NCBI RefSeq assembly: GCF_018343525.1
Contig: NZ_JAGYPH010000001.1
Span: 1,121,778-1,185,777, forward strand
Source of the DNA: Lederbergia citrea
Lineage (GTDB): Bacteria; Bacillota; Bacilli; Bacillales; Bacillaceae_C
Direction of reading: 5' to 3'
DNA: 64,000 bases
Below the pieces are notes generated by a model. The model made no database searches. It was given only the letters and a program-made list of their open reading frames with translations, and was not told where the DNA came from. Made by a program: the position numbers and the translations under genes. This document shows, in pieces, positions 7,500 through 17,219 of this stretch; positions within the stretch are counted from its first letter, which is position 1, and each line of letters begins with the position of its first letter.

Positions 7500-9416
7500 T
7501 CAATCTAATAGATATCTTATTTGCCACCCCGCCTTTTTAAGATCTTCCTCATTTCCATCGATGGTTTCGTGCCTCATAGCCAAACAAAGAAGATCAGTAG
7601 GTCGAGTAAACCCAACATAAGATATACTTAAAGCTTCTGGCAGCTCTTTACCTTTTGGAGTAATATGTTTTTTCTTTAAATATTGCATTATTCTCATTAG
7701 GTCATATTGCTTAAAATATGTCTCTAGATATAGCGTTGCTGTATGTGTTTCTCCCTTTACATTATGAACTGTATCTAGGTTAACTTTTATTTCATCATTG
7801 TTATTTGCATCTTGATAGGTAACTGTATTTAACTGATTTGTTACAACTGAATTTTCACTAGGTTCATCTGCTTCTTTGTTGCAAAATTCTTTCAGATCAT
7901 TACTTATTTGCTTATTCCCCTTAAAAAAGGGTATAAATTTTTCCATAATAAATGTAGATATTTCACCACTGATGGCTTCAGCATTTTGAATCTTTAATAC
8001 CCATCTTGCTATATGTCTATTTAAATTAACTACCACAACTTTATTTTTTTCCTCTAGCTTCTCTACAAGCTTTCTTTCTGAGTACCATTTACCTTCAATT
8101 CTAATATTCTCAATTCTCATTGTATGCAACAAACAATTTATTATTAGTTTGCGGCAACCACTCACATTAAGATCTTCAAACTGTGAAATTGCCTGTAAAT
8201 ATCCTCCTAAAGATTTGTAACTTCTTTTAATTTTCTCATTCCCACTTTTAATATAAGACGGGAAATAGCTTGGAATCGTAATGTACCCTTCATTGTGAAC
8301 TTTAGCAACCCTGCCAATTGCCTTAAAAATCTTTCGATCATTGTTATGTAGGTTGTTATCAATAATTATTTTTGAGAATGTCGGTAACACTTTGTTAATA
8401 GTTGAATCATTAAATACAAGTATTATAGGTGGTATATTGTTTATATTCTGGTTTCCTTCTATATTTTGTGGTTTAATACATACTTTATCGACGCATTCTG
8501 CAATCGATGTTGAAAATCGTTTACTTTTAGCCAAAGAAAGAGCATTCTTTGGCCTCCAGCTTAATTCACCACTTGAGTTTTCGAATATTGCTTGATTCTC
8601 ATCTCCAATACATTGAATACTCACTTGTTCTTTATCGAAGACACGGTTTAATAATTCCATCTGGACACTGGAGGTATCTTGCATTTCGTCCATAAATAAA
8701 TACCTAAATCTAGCAGAAATTAAATTCCGTATTTCATGGAATTCTTTTAATATTTTAAAAGCCAATACATATGCATCATGATATGAAAGGATCCCTTTAT
8801 TAAATAGATCATTCTTAAGCCCTTTTAAATAGTTAAAAGTATCTGAAGTCTCATTATATACATCACTTAATTTCTTATTTCCTATATAAATAAATTCATC
8901 GTCTTCTAAACCAAAATTCAACTTATTACACAGATCATCAGTTTTATATTTTCGGTTAATATTCGTTCGGTATTTCCATGGAATTTTTAAAAAGGCTCTA
9001 TTAAAGCTTTCACTATATGTCTCTTGATCAATACTATAAACATTGTCGTTGTAAAAATGTTTATAAGATGGGATTGCTAAGTACTTATTAACGAATACCT
9101 GTATAGTTGATACGTGATTGGGATATTGGAAAAGCTTACTCTCCTCTTGATTACTACTTCTTTCTTTAATTTCATTTACTCCAACATTCGTATGCGTTAA
9201 CACACATATCCCTTGATTATTTTTTAACGGAAGTTTCTTTTCAAGAATTAATAGCTTTGCAATCAGGGTCGTCGTTTTTCCACTTCCAGGACATGCTTTT
9301 ATATCAACCGTTTTTAAATTTTTAATAACCTTCCTATGATCATCATCAAATTTACTTCCATAAGGCAGCAATATCTTTTCGATTGAATCTATATCTTCAT
9401 TTGTAATTTCAATCAT
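7500..9416 (-). CDS. gajB: Gabija protein GajB, UvrD/Rep-type SF1 helicase
   Basis: 638 residues from the ATG at 9414-9416, which has AAGGAGG seven bases upstream; an in-frame ATG 42 bp further up lies inside gajA without an RBS. Motif I is ACPGSGKTTTL near residue 40, motif II is FMDEMQDTSSVQMEL, and motif VI is SYVGFTRPTDLL near the end, all as in UvrD-like enzymes. In Gabija, GajB senses DNA ends and nucleotide state and activates the GajA nuclease. It overlaps gajA by 8 bp, so translation is coupled. The family call rests on the pairing with an OLD nuclease plus helicase motifs. No lesions are seen. Confidence 0.9.
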   Translation of the reverse strand: MIEITNEDIDSIEKILLPYGSKFDDDHRKVIKNLKTVDIKACPGSGKTTTLIAKLLILEKKLPLKNNQGICVLTHTNVGVNEIKERSSNQEESKLFQYPNHVSTIQVFVNKYLAIPSYKHFYNDNVYSIDQETYSESFNRAFLKIPWKYRTNINRKYKTDDLCNKLNFGLEDDEFIYIGNKKLSDVYNETSDTFNYLKGLKNDLFNKGILSYHDAYVLAFKILKEFHEIRNLISARFRYLFMDEMQDTSSVQMELLNRVFDKEQVSIQCIGDENQAIFENSSGELSWRPKNALSLAKSKRFSTSIAECVDKVCIKPQNIEGNQNINNIPPIILVFNDSTINKVLPTFSKIIIDNNLHNNDRKIFKAIGRVAKVHNEGYITIPSYFPSYIKSGNEKIKRSYKSLGGYLQAISQFEDLNVSGCRKLIINCLLHTMRIENIRIEGKWYSERKLVEKLEEKNKVVVVNLNRHIARWVLKIQNAEAISGEISTFIMEKFIPFFKGNKQISNDLKEFCNKEADEPSENSVVTNQLNTVTYQDANNNDEIKVNLDTVHNVKGETHTATLYLETYFKQYDLMRIMQYLKKKHITPKGKELPEALSISYVGFTRPTDLLCLAMRHETIDGNEEDLKKAGWQIRYLLD

Positions 9417-11298
9417 TTTTATGACCTCCTTGGGAAGTCGCATAATTGATAGCTTCAACTAAATACTTTAATTTCTTATCCCTTAAGATTATCTCTTTTA
9501 ATTCTTCCTTGTCTTTATACTCTTCAATTAAAGTGGCAAAGCACTGACCTATAATTGCCTTCGATATTTTATTGCTTTCTTTGGTTACTATATTTTTATA
9601 AATATCATAAGCTATTTGAAAATCAGTATAGTTCCTTTCCTTCCAAGAAGCATTTAAGATTTTTATTTCAGTTTCAACTACTTCATTTTTCTTATCGGTT
9701 AGTCCATGCTTATCACTATTTTGGATTTTCTTCGCTTGCAAAATTGCCTTCAATAGCAGTGGCCGAAGTTCACTTAAAGCAATATCATGTTCTAGCGTCC
9801 AATAAGGTGAAACATAGGTTTGGACAACTTGTCCATCTAATCTTTCAACAATACTAGCTTTTTTCTCCTGTCGTTTCTCATTGTAAGCTTCGCTTAATCC
9901 TTCATTACTTATATATTCATCAGTATCTATATCCAAATCTGTCACGCAAGCTACAGGAATATTAAATAAACCATTTTCACTATTCTTCCGTCTAAAAATC
10001 CTCGAATATCTTAAAAATGCCGTACTCCCCACATTTAGTACCGTTACACCGTATTGTGAAAATGGTTTCCCAATAACTTTACTTAAGGACGGTAAAATTA
10101 AATTTTCTGCATCACCTTCTACCATAATTATTCCCTGTGCAAAAAACATGTCCGCCTTCGTAGCATCTAGAAACCGTTCTAAAAATAAGTAATCCCCTTT
10201 TAGTAACTCGGTCTCGTCGGACCTCATTGAAAAAATATTGTTATTGTTACATATGAACAAATTTTCCAATTTTATTTTTGAAGATAAAGCAGTGCTATGA
10301 CTACTTAATATAAGTTGGATTTTTGAGTTCTCAGCTTCTTCCTGTAAATACTCGATGAGTCTAATTTGAGCTTGGGTATGCAAATGAGCCTCAATCTCTT
10401 CAATTAAGGCTAACTTTAGACCATCAAATTCTTCCCTTTTCAACAATAAAAGTTCAGCTGCAATAAATAAGATGTTATGTGAACCTAGCCCTGGTTTTGA
10501 GCTTTCAAATTCCAATGTAAGCCGTTCAAGTATGTTTCTTAATTTTAAGTCTGAGACTCGAAAACTTGATTCTAAAACGTTATTTTTGTTCGAAAACTTA
10601 TTAAGATATGTATTAATTTCTTCTAAAAGATTTTTCCCAAGCTGGTCTGGTAAATCTTCATTATTTAAATCTTTTCCCTTAAAATAAGAATCAATTTTTT
10701 TATTCGCTTCTTTAAAGGTTTCAAGTAAAAAATGACTATCCTCATTTTCAAATGCAGAATGACTGTTTAGAATATTTGAAAGCCTTGAATTTTTTCTAGG
10801 CGCTAATTCAGTATTAGCATCTCTTAAAGGCTTTAGATAAGTAGCCCTTATTCTATTTCTTGCTTCGCTGTTTAATAACTTCCCCCCATCCCCAATACCA
10901 GCCTTTACGTCATAAAACACTTTTTTACCATCTCTTTTAGCAAAATAAGTAATATGAAGTACGTACACTGTCTGTCCGTTTGCTTTTTCAAACGATAACC
11001 ATTCTAATAGATGTTTTGCTTCATCTAATGAGATATCCCGTAAGATACAAGAAATTTCTAGAGTTTTAGCCCTTTCTTTTTCAGGAGAATTTTTATTTGG
11101 AATATGAAAATCATCAGTCTCAATCTTACTAAAATCATTACTTTGGGTGCCTAGGACTAGTTTAATTGCGTCAATTATCGTCGTCTTCCCAGAATCATTT
11201 TCTCCTACAAACAAATTAAATCCTTTATTTAGGGTTAAATAAAGCCCTGGTTCTCCGAATTTACGGAAATTTTTTATACACACTTCTGAAAGGTACAT
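9409..11298 (-). CDS. gajA: Gabija protein GajA, OLD-family ATPase-TOPRIM endonuclease
   Basis: 629 residues. The N-terminal ABC-type ATPase has Walker A FVGENDSGKTTIIDA (about residues 31-45), a signature/Walker B region EEIEAHLHTQAQIRLIEYL, and the H-loop ILSSHSTAL. The C-terminal TOPRIM domain has the metal-binding glutamate in IMVEGDAENLILP and the acidic pair in VTDLDID. The size and order match class 2 OLD proteins encoded next to UvrD-like helicases. GajA is a nucleotide-controlled nicking nuclease that attacks phage DNA when NTP falls. It is first in the two-gene operon, preceded by a small unannotated ORF. Confidence 0.92.
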   Translation of the reverse strand: MYLSEVCIKNFRKFGEPGLYLTLNKGFNLFVGENDSGKTTIIDAIKLVLGTQSNDFSKIETDDFHIPNKNSPEKERAKTLEISCILRDISLDEAKHLLEWLSFEKANGQTVYVLHITYFAKRDGKKVFYDVKAGIGDGGKLLNSEARNRIRATYLKPLRDANTELAPRKNSRLSNILNSHSAFENEDSHFLLETFKEANKKIDSYFKGKDLNNEDLPDQLGKNLLEEINTYLNKFSNKNNVLESSFRVSDLKLRNILERLTLEFESSKPGLGSHNILFIAAELLLLKREEFDGLKLALIEEIEAHLHTQAQIRLIEYLQEEAENSKIQLILSSHSTALSSKIKLENLFICNNNNIFSMRSDETELLKGDYLFLERFLDATKADMFFAQGIIMVEGDAENLILPSLSKVIGKPFSQYGVTVLNVGSTAFLRYSRIFRRKNSENGLFNIPVACVTDLDIDTDEYISNEGLSEAYNEKRQEKKASIVERLDGQVVQTYVSPYWTLEHDIALSELRPLLLKAILQAKKIQNSDKHGLTDKKNEVVETEIKILNASWKERNYTDFQIAYDIYKNIVTKESNKISKAIIGQCFATLIEEYKDKEELKEIILRDKKLKYLVEAINYATSQGGHKND

Positions 11299-11355
11299 TT
11301 TTTATACTCCTTTTGTTTTCTTTTCAAGTAATATTTATTAAGACTAGTACTTACT

Positions 11356-11493
11356 TCATTGCTTTTTCTTAAGATCCTGCCTTTCATTGTCCAATGCACC
11401 AAATACACCAAATTTCGAATCATCAATTATTTCACGACTATTAATCTTATCTTTTATGATATTCTCAATTTGTGCTGTAGTTAGTCTCTCCAT
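11356..11493 (-). CDS. 45-residue small ORF directly upstream of gajA
   Basis: ATG at 11491-11493 with AAAGGTG nine bases upstream, stop at 11356-11358, 57 bp before the gajA start. The product begins MERLTTAQIENIIKDKINSR and continues EIIDDSKFGVFGALDNERQD before a lysine-rich end (KKKQ). It is charged and mostly helical, with no membrane segment or signal peptide. Not recognised. Same strand and close spacing suggest a shared transcript with gajAB. It could be a regulator, a Gabija accessory protein, or a fragment of another gene. Confidence 0.55.
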   Translation of the reverse strand: MERLTTAQIENIIKDKINSREIIDDSKFGVFGALDNERQDLKKKQ

Positions 11494-11606
11494 AAAATCC
11501 ACACCTTTATGTTTATAACGGGGTTTATATTTTTATTTTTCATGCGTTTATAACATCACTAAGCTAGGGTGCCATTCTCTTTTAAAGAAATGCACTCTAG
11601 AGTTGA

Positions 11607-12206
11607 TCACTTTTTAATTTTACAAATATAAAACGGATATTCAGGAAAATCATCGTAAATATCCTTTGTTTCTAAGTGACGATCCGTTTTTCTTATGTAA
11701 TCCTCTATCATCTCAAAAGGGGAGTATTTTAAGTTTGCCATAAACATAAGGTACCCACCCTGTTTTAATAAGCTAAAACAGGCATCTAGACATTTTTGGA
11801 ATTCACCTATTTCATTAATAGCTGAGCCAATAAGTGTAACAATATCAAACTTTTCTTCAGGTAGATCAGTATCGAAAATGCTTTTACAAATAGCTTTAGA
11901 AGGATTTGGGTGTTCTTCCCTAACTTGTCTATATGCAAATATTTCACATATTTCATTGTCGATTTCAATGCTTGTTAATTTCCCCTTATCTCTTAACCAA
12001 TAACCCAGGTAATCATCCCAGTCACCTGTACCAACTCCCACATTACAAACTTCCATTCCTTCTGTAACCACAAAGGATTTTCTCATATAATCTCTCGTTA
12101 TTAATTCCGTGTGTATACATTGAGGAGAGGTATTCCATACACCAGCTTCGGGACTTTTAAGTTCAAGATAAAATTGAAATAATTTTTCATCCATATTATT
12201 ATTCAT
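11607..12206 (-). CDS. Class I SAM-dependent methyltransferase
   Basis: 199 residues. Motif I is EVCNVGVGTGDWDDYLGYWL near residue 49, followed by an acidic strand end (LTSIEID) and FDIVTLIGSAINEIGEF as motif IV. N-methylation of a small molecule is likely but the substrate is not predictable. GGGAG lies 9 bp before the chosen ATG. The gene opens the accessory island of single-gene units. Confidence 0.8.
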   Translation of the reverse strand: MNNNMDEKLFQFYLELKSPEAGVWNTSPQCIHTELITRDYMRKSFVVTEGMEVCNVGVGTGDWDDYLGYWLRDKGKLTSIEIDNEICEIFAYRQVREEHPNPSKAICKSIFDTDLPEEKFDIVTLIGSAINEIGEFQKCLDACFSLLKQGGYLMFMANLKYSPFEMIEDYIRKTDRHLETKDIYDDFPEYPFYICKIKK

Positions 12207-12303
12207 TGGTTGTTTCTCCCTCTGTTTTCATTTCTCTTCCCAAGCTAAACAGATTCTTTCTGGAATAACATAAGCTTTGTAGCTTATTTATGAATAGAAC
12301 CAG

Positions 12304-13113
12304 TTAGTTCAATGCCGGTTCTTTGATTTGTTTAATAACATAGTGCCTTAAATCATCCAGATCAGAGGCTGCAAAGCCCTTGATCTTAGCATTACTGTTT
12401 AAACATCTACAGCATTTTCAACGATGTAACGGTATTGTGAGGGGACTAATCCAATTGCCCATTCACCTGCCTGTGCTTTTGAATATATTGCTTTGTTTTC
12501 TTTGTAAGACCAAATCCTAAGAAGTGTAAGAATCCCCGGAATGAGAGGCTCACCATCTAATTTGCTGAAATAATCTACTCCCCAAAAAATTGAGTCCCAG
12601 AAATCTTTTTCGGGTACTGAAGGAAATATCTCACTTATGGCTCTACCGTATATACAAATACCGCTTTGGTTAATTAAAGTTACGTGACATGCTATATCTC
12701 CGTCCGTATATACCTCATTAAATTCCCAGAATGTCAAGTCATTTTCCCTAGCTATAACCTCAAATTTTGGCCACCAGTACTCACTAAAGTGAAACTCCTA
12801 AGGGGTTGGATGTCTCCATGGACTAAGGTCTGAAAAACACAAAATACTTAATTCGATAGGTGATGGCTTTTTATGCAATTCCAACAATCCATTCATTAAA
12901 TGTAACCGTTGAGGAGCATTTAGTGTTTTTTTCGTAATTACAATTATATCTAAATCACTATGGGAAGGTTGAAAGCTACCTAAACACATAGAGCCATGAA
13001 GATAAATTCCAATTAATTCTTCGCTCAAGCAAGGAGTGATGTAAAAAATCCCTTATGTTTACAATCTGCATTTTTATTTCTATGGGACAATTATTCCAGT
13101 CGTATCCACTCAA
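12304..13113 (-). pseudogene. aadA-like aminoglycoside nucleotidyltransferase, three lesions
   Basis: Reading across frames reconstructs about 268 residues, the usual length of ANT(3'')/ANT(9)-type adenylyltransferases. It starts at a TTG at 13113 behind AAGGTG (SGYDWNNCPIEIKMQIVNIR), continues with the catalytic IYLHGSMCLGSFQPSHSDLD (Gly-Ser ... Asp-x-Asp), and ends ASDLDDLRHYVIKQIKEP. Lesions: a one-base frameshift near 13030, an in-frame TAG at 12795-12797, and a frameshift near 12405. The open pieces are 12798-13028 and 12399-12737. A degraded resistance-type gene. Confidence 0.85.
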
Positions 13114-13228
13114 TAGAAATCAGCACCTTATCTATTTCAAATATTAATTGCTTAAATATACCCATAAAGTTCTTTGTCAACATCCCATATTACTGTATTT
13201 AAAAAGGAACTAATATTTATTTCAATCC

Positions 13229-14026
13229 CTACTCGTGAATACCCCAATAATAATCTTGATTTCTAATTACTTGGACTTTATAGTGACCAGAGGATTCATT
13301 CCTTAATTCCAACGGCTCATAGAACTTTGGCAATAAGAGAGCGTATTCCTTTTCTTTTTGAACCACTTCGTAATTGAATTTACTTTCCAATGGAGACATG
13401 AACCAAAAAAGATTTTTTGCCATATATCCAATATAAAATTCGCTTGAAACTTCCTCATTGCCGTTTATTCTAACCTCAAGATTATTTGCTAGATAATGTC
13501 GAAACTCATCAATACTTAATAAATCACCGTGACTGTTTTTAACATATATACCCCAAGAGGCATCTAAATACAGCCATTTCCTTAACGTTTCAGAGTAGAC
13601 TATGGTTACAACGTGGCTGTCCATATCATAAGCATCGTAAGGGCGACAATGAACACGCCGGGAACGAAAGCCCATACTAAGAAAAACTTCATTTAGGACG
13701 GTTGCAATGGCATAGCAATTAACATTAATTGTTTCACTATCAATTAAGTTTAATATATGTAATGCATTACAAGGAAGTGGTGGCATTACATTTCCATGCT
13801 GCAGCTTCTCGCTTACCCAATACATAAGATTTAGTATTTGTGATAGTTCATTACCGTTACCAGCGATTTTTTCTAGATCATATTTCTCCCTTAAGATTTT
13901 TAATTCTTCACTATTATGTATATGATACTTAAAATCCACTTTACCGCCACTTGAATTTGAATCGAAATCGGCTAAGTTTAAAAGTTTAATATAATAATCT
14001 TTAAATTCCGGAATATACCCAAACAT
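13229..14026 (-). CDS. Transglutaminase-like superfamily protein
   Basis: 265 residues. The centre has the transglutaminase-like Cys-His-Asp layout: VNCYAIATVLNEVFLSMGF (Cys near residue 105), DSHVVTIVYSE (His) and KWLYLDASWG (Asp). No signal peptide or membrane helix, so cytoplasmic. Members of this fold are peptidases, peptide N-glycanases or cross-linkers; nothing here decides which. It stands alone between the aadA-like pseudogene and a strong terminator. Confidence 0.7.
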   Translation of the reverse strand: MFGYIPEFKDYYIKLLNLADFDSNSSGGKVDFKYHIHNSEELKILREKYDLEKIAGNGNELSQILNLMYWVSEKLQHGNVMPPLPCNALHILNLIDSETINVNCYAIATVLNEVFLSMGFRSRRVHCRPYDAYDMDSHVVTIVYSETLRKWLYLDASWGIYVKNSHGDLLSIDEFRHYLANNLEVRINGNEEVSSEFYIGYMAKNLFWFMSPLESKFNYEVVQKEKEYALLLPKFYEPLELRNESSGHYKVQVIRNQDYYWGIHE

Positions 14027-14194
14027 ATTACCACCCCTAAATAGAATCTACCATAATCACAATTGTATAAATTATTATTAAGCTGTTAAAAAAATATTTT
14101 CATCCTGCATCCTATACGTTTTCTGACGAAACCCTCTAAGTAATGAGGTCGTCAGGAAATTCCGCTGATTTACAACGTTAAGCAAATTAGACCA

Positions 14195-14247
14195 TTGAAA
14201 AAACGGTTCCTTTACAACGTTTAGGAACCGTTTTTTCAATTTTTCTT
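14195..14247. terminator. Very strong bidirectional terminator
   Basis: A perfect 16-bp stem TTGAAAAAACGGTTCC / GGAACCGTTTTTTCAA with a 13-nt loop and T-rich flanks. It lies about 60 bp after the PHP gene stop. Confidence 0.85.
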
Positions 14248-14305
14248 GTTAAGCTTATTATAATGAAAAAAGCCTGTTTTGTGCTACCATTTATGGTTAT
14301 TAAAG

Positions 14306-15145
14306 TTAACCCAAAATCTCAATATCTTTCAAATTCAACTTACTAAAATCAACCTTAATTGCCCCCATTTCATATATGATATTTGACCTATTGTTAAATC
14401 CACCATGGTCATCATTGCCTATGGTTATTAACATATTATTTTTTTGACAAAAGTCTATAAGAACATTTGTTGTTTCTTCTGTATGAGTTGTGTAATAACA
14501 TTCAAAGCCATCTGCGCCCATGTTTTTAAGTTTTTTTAAACGAGGTTCTATTTCAAAAAGATTATTCCTCATCGTTTCTCCGATATGGGCAATAACTGCT
14601 TTACCATTTGCATTATGTATTACATTTATTACATATTCTATTGATGGAAATGAATTTTTTGGTTTAATATTATAATCACTGATGAGCTTAAAATAACTAG
14701 GAACATCAATAACTAAGTTTTTGCTCTTTAGGTAGTCAATACCTTTCCAACCACCGTTTTTTAGACTTCGATTGTAAGAATTAAAATCTTCTATATTTAT
14801 TTCCTTGTAGTCAACACTTATCTTTTTTATTAATTCTAAATCAATATCAGCATAAACCGTCTCGCATTGTTTGCAAATATCAATTATCTCTTTATTTTCA
14901 AAATTGAAGCCATAAGCGAGGACATGAAATTCTTTATCTTCAAAAGAGGTAGAGATTTCTGCTCCTCGAATTAATTTAATTTGGTTCGCTTTACACAAAG
15001 GTATAAGCTCGTTATAAGCTGCCGTTGTGTTATGGTCGCTTACACATAATAAGTCAATGCCGAGCTCTCTTGCCTTCTTAACAATGTCCTCAGGAGAACG
15101 TGTACTATCGGAATAGTGTGAATGAATGTGTAAATCTGCATACAT
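14306..15145 (-). CDS. PHP-domain metal-dependent phosphoesterase
   Basis: 279 residues. The N-terminal MYADLHIHSHYSDSTRSPED holds the PHP His-x-His and following Asp; VSDHNTT, RGAEIS and VIAHIGE give the further metal ligands, and GNDDHGG closes the site near residue 245. Related proteins (YciV/RNase AM-like) hydrolyse 3'-phosphates of nucleotides or oligonucleotides. A single gene with its own terminator. Confidence 0.85.
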   Translation of the reverse strand: MYADLHIHSHYSDSTRSPEDIVKKARELGIDLLCVSDHNTTAAYNELIPLCKANQIKLIRGAEISTSFEDKEFHVLAYGFNFENKEIIDICKQCETVYADIDLELIKKISVDYKEINIEDFNSYNRSLKNGGWKGIDYLKSKNLVIDVPSYFKLISDYNIKPKNSFPSIEYVINVIHNANGKAVIAHIGETMRNNLFEIEPRLKKLKNMGADGFECYYTTHTEETTNVLIDFCQKNNMLITIGNDDHGGFNNRSNIIYEMGAIKVDFSKLNLKDIEILG

Positions 15146-15194
15146 TATAATTTCACCTTAACTTGTAATTAAATGTCTAATTCCTTTTTTCTTA

Positions 15195-15350
15195 TATATT
15201 GATTAGTTGTATGATATCGTGACGGTCATGGACTTTTCTTCGTTCTTGTTAGTTATCGCTTGAGAAGCAAGATATCGTTTTTCGGTATTTTCTAATTTAA
15301 AAACTCCAACTAACTCTATTTCTGCTTTTGTTATTTCATTGAAGTCAGGC
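15195..15350 (-). pseudogene. Possible C-terminal gene fragment
   Basis: About 50 open codons (DFNEITKAEIELVGVFKLEN ... MTVTISYN, then stop) between the PHP gene and the SDR gene, with no start codon. Protein-like but unrecognised; chance is not excluded. Confidence 0.25.
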
Positions 15351-15390
15351 TAGCCCCCTCTGTTAGCTCAACAAGAGTTACAAATTCAAT

Positions 15391-16290
15391 TTAATTTTCT
15401 ACATTATTTTGGAAGTAATTTCCCCAATGTGGCTGTGATCCGTCAATATCTTTAAACCCATAAATCTCGGAAAGTTTCCACGTACTAAAAATCTCACCAG
15501 TTTTATCTGCAAGGGTAGGGTCCAAGGCGAGACATTTTATTGCTTCCCCAATGTAATAAGGTGATTCAGAAGCAATAAAATGCGGATCGACTTGAGCTCC
15601 TTCTTTCCAATTTTCTTCCGTAACACCAAAGTGCTCAAGCATTGCCTCTGATCTTAAAAACCCTGGGGTAACTGCAATTGAAATTATATTGTAGTCTTTT
15701 AGATCCTGTGCCATTGCTTGAGCCATATGTATATTAGATATTTTTGCTAGACTATAATAGAAGTTACCTCGAGGTTTGTAATCAATACCATCTGTAATTT
15801 CAATGATAAGACCACCTTTATTTTCTTTAAATAAAGGAATACTATAATGAGCTGTAATAATATGTGATTGAACAGCCTGTTTTTGCATTTGAAGACCTTT
15901 ATCCAAGTCATGTTCTCCAATTGGTTTTCCCCATTCAGTAAGGGGATCCCCACCCCAAATATCATTGACAAGTATGTCTAATCGCCCTTGTTCTTTTTTG
16001 ATTTGTTTAAATAAACTTACAACCTCTGATTCAACAGTATGATCTACTTTTATAGGAATCCCAACTCCACCTGCTTTAGTTACTAAATCCGCTGTTTCTT
16101 CAATTGTTTCTTTACGTCTCATAGGTGACTGATTACTAATAGTGGTTCTTCCAGTCACATAAACAACGGCTCCCGCTTCACCTAATTTAACAGCAATACC
16201 ACGACCAGCCCCACGAGTTCCACCAGCAACAACTGCAATTTTTCCCTTTAACGAATTCAAATTTACCACATACCTTTCAATAAGTGTCAT
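15391..16290 (-). CDS. SDR-family oxidoreductase
   Basis: Up to 299 residues. NAD(P)-binding VVAGGTRGAGRGIA near residue 19, then ILVNDIWGGDPLTEW, and the catalytic Tyr-x-x-x-Lys in FYYSLAKISNIHMAQAMA; this is a long SDR with an extended C-terminus. The likely start is the GTG near 16269 (VNLNSLKGK), behind GAAAGG, rather than the first ATG. Substrate unknown. Confidence 0.85.
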   Translation of the reverse strand: MTLIERYVVNLNSLKGKIAVVAGGTRGAGRGIAVKLGEAGAVVYVTGRTTISNQSPMRRKETIEETADLVTKAGGVGIPIKVDHTVESEVVSLFKQIKKEQGRLDILVNDIWGGDPLTEWGKPIGEHDLDKGLQMQKQAVQSHIITAHYSIPLFKENKGGLIIEITDGIDYKPRGNFYYSLAKISNIHMAQAMAQDLKDYNIISIAVTPGFLRSEAMLEHFGVTEENWKEGAQVDPHFIASESPYYIGEAIKCLALDPTLADKTGEIFSTWKLSEIYGFKDIDGSQPHWGNYFQNNVEN

Positions 16291-16474
16291 CCATTAAATG
16301 TTTCGATGAGGAACGTATATTCGTTTTATATCATGATTAAATTAAAGAGGGGATTTTTTCACTAAATTCTTACATTACATAACAAATTGCATTTCTCTTT
16401 TTTAAGACCTGCTCCGTTTAAGTGCATTTTTTTTACAAGCACTTTTTATATTGCCAACTCTTATCAAACTATAT

Positions 16475-17119
16475 CTATTCCAATCTTAAAGAATCGCTTA
16501 GAACTGTCACTTTTTTTGTTTCAAAAATTAAAATGCGAGATCGGACATCATTCTGCGATATAAAAACAACTGAACCATCTTTGTCAATACAATAAGCAAT
16601 AGGTATAGAAACACCTGTATCTCCAAATGAACCATCAGCGTGGCTAGTCCCAATAACCATTGTTTTATATTTGATTGCGACAATTGTTGCTTCTTTAATC
16701 CATTCTTCGAACTGTTCATTGCTAAACATCCCTACACCAATTGGATGTACAATTAAGTCAACGTGATTATATTCTTTACCCTTAATGCCTTGGACTATTA
16801 ACTCATCACAAAGAATGTGACCAATTTTCAAACCCTCTACTACTACAAAAGATGTTTTACTATACTTTACCCTATCTAAAATTACCTCACCCATGCGATT
16901 AATTAATAAAACTCTGTCTTTTGGATTTTCTTGTAGCCTTCTGTGACCTCCGATTAAAACAGTATTATATCTTTTAGCTATATTACAGGCTTTTTTAACA
17001 TTTTCATTTAAATACCCCTCTGGAAAAATGACTATATCAACATCAGGGTTTTTATTTAGTTCATCTTCGAGTTGTTCAATATGTTTTTCAAGTTTTGGTT
17101 GTATTATTAATATTTTCAT
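16475..17119 (-). CDS. Carbon-nitrogen hydrolase (nitrilase superfamily) protein, short
   Basis: 214 residues, shorter than the usual 260-300. The catalytic Glu is visible in VVIFPEGYL and the Lys in ILDRVKYSKTSF. The usual nucleophile region (C-x-E/D) reads GHILCDELIVQG, with Cys followed by Asp-Glu, so the triad looks preserved. Amidase or nitrilase activity on a small substrate is inferred. Confidence 0.7.
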   Translation of the reverse strand: MKILIIQPKLEKHIEQLEDELNKNPDVDIVIFPEGYLNENVKKACNIAKRYNTVLIGGHRRLQENPKDRVLLINRMGEVILDRVKYSKTSFVVVEGLKIGHILCDELIVQGIKGKEYNHVDLIVHPIGVGMFSNEQFEEWIKEATIVAIKYKTMVIGTSHADGSFGDTGVSIPIAYCIDKDGSVVFISQNDVRSRILIFETKKVTVLSDSLRLE

Positions 17120-17219
17120 TCATACACACCTTCCATCAAAAGTAATTTACACAATATTTCCGCATTTAAAACCATTATCATTCTAGAAATAACAAACGAT
17201 AATAGAACAACATTTTCAT

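Noticed and set aside
14111..14163. TTTCTGACGA ... TCGTCAGGAAA inverted repeat as an IS end
   Set aside because: The arms are imperfect (one base bulge), there is no partner copy, and no transposase lies nearby.
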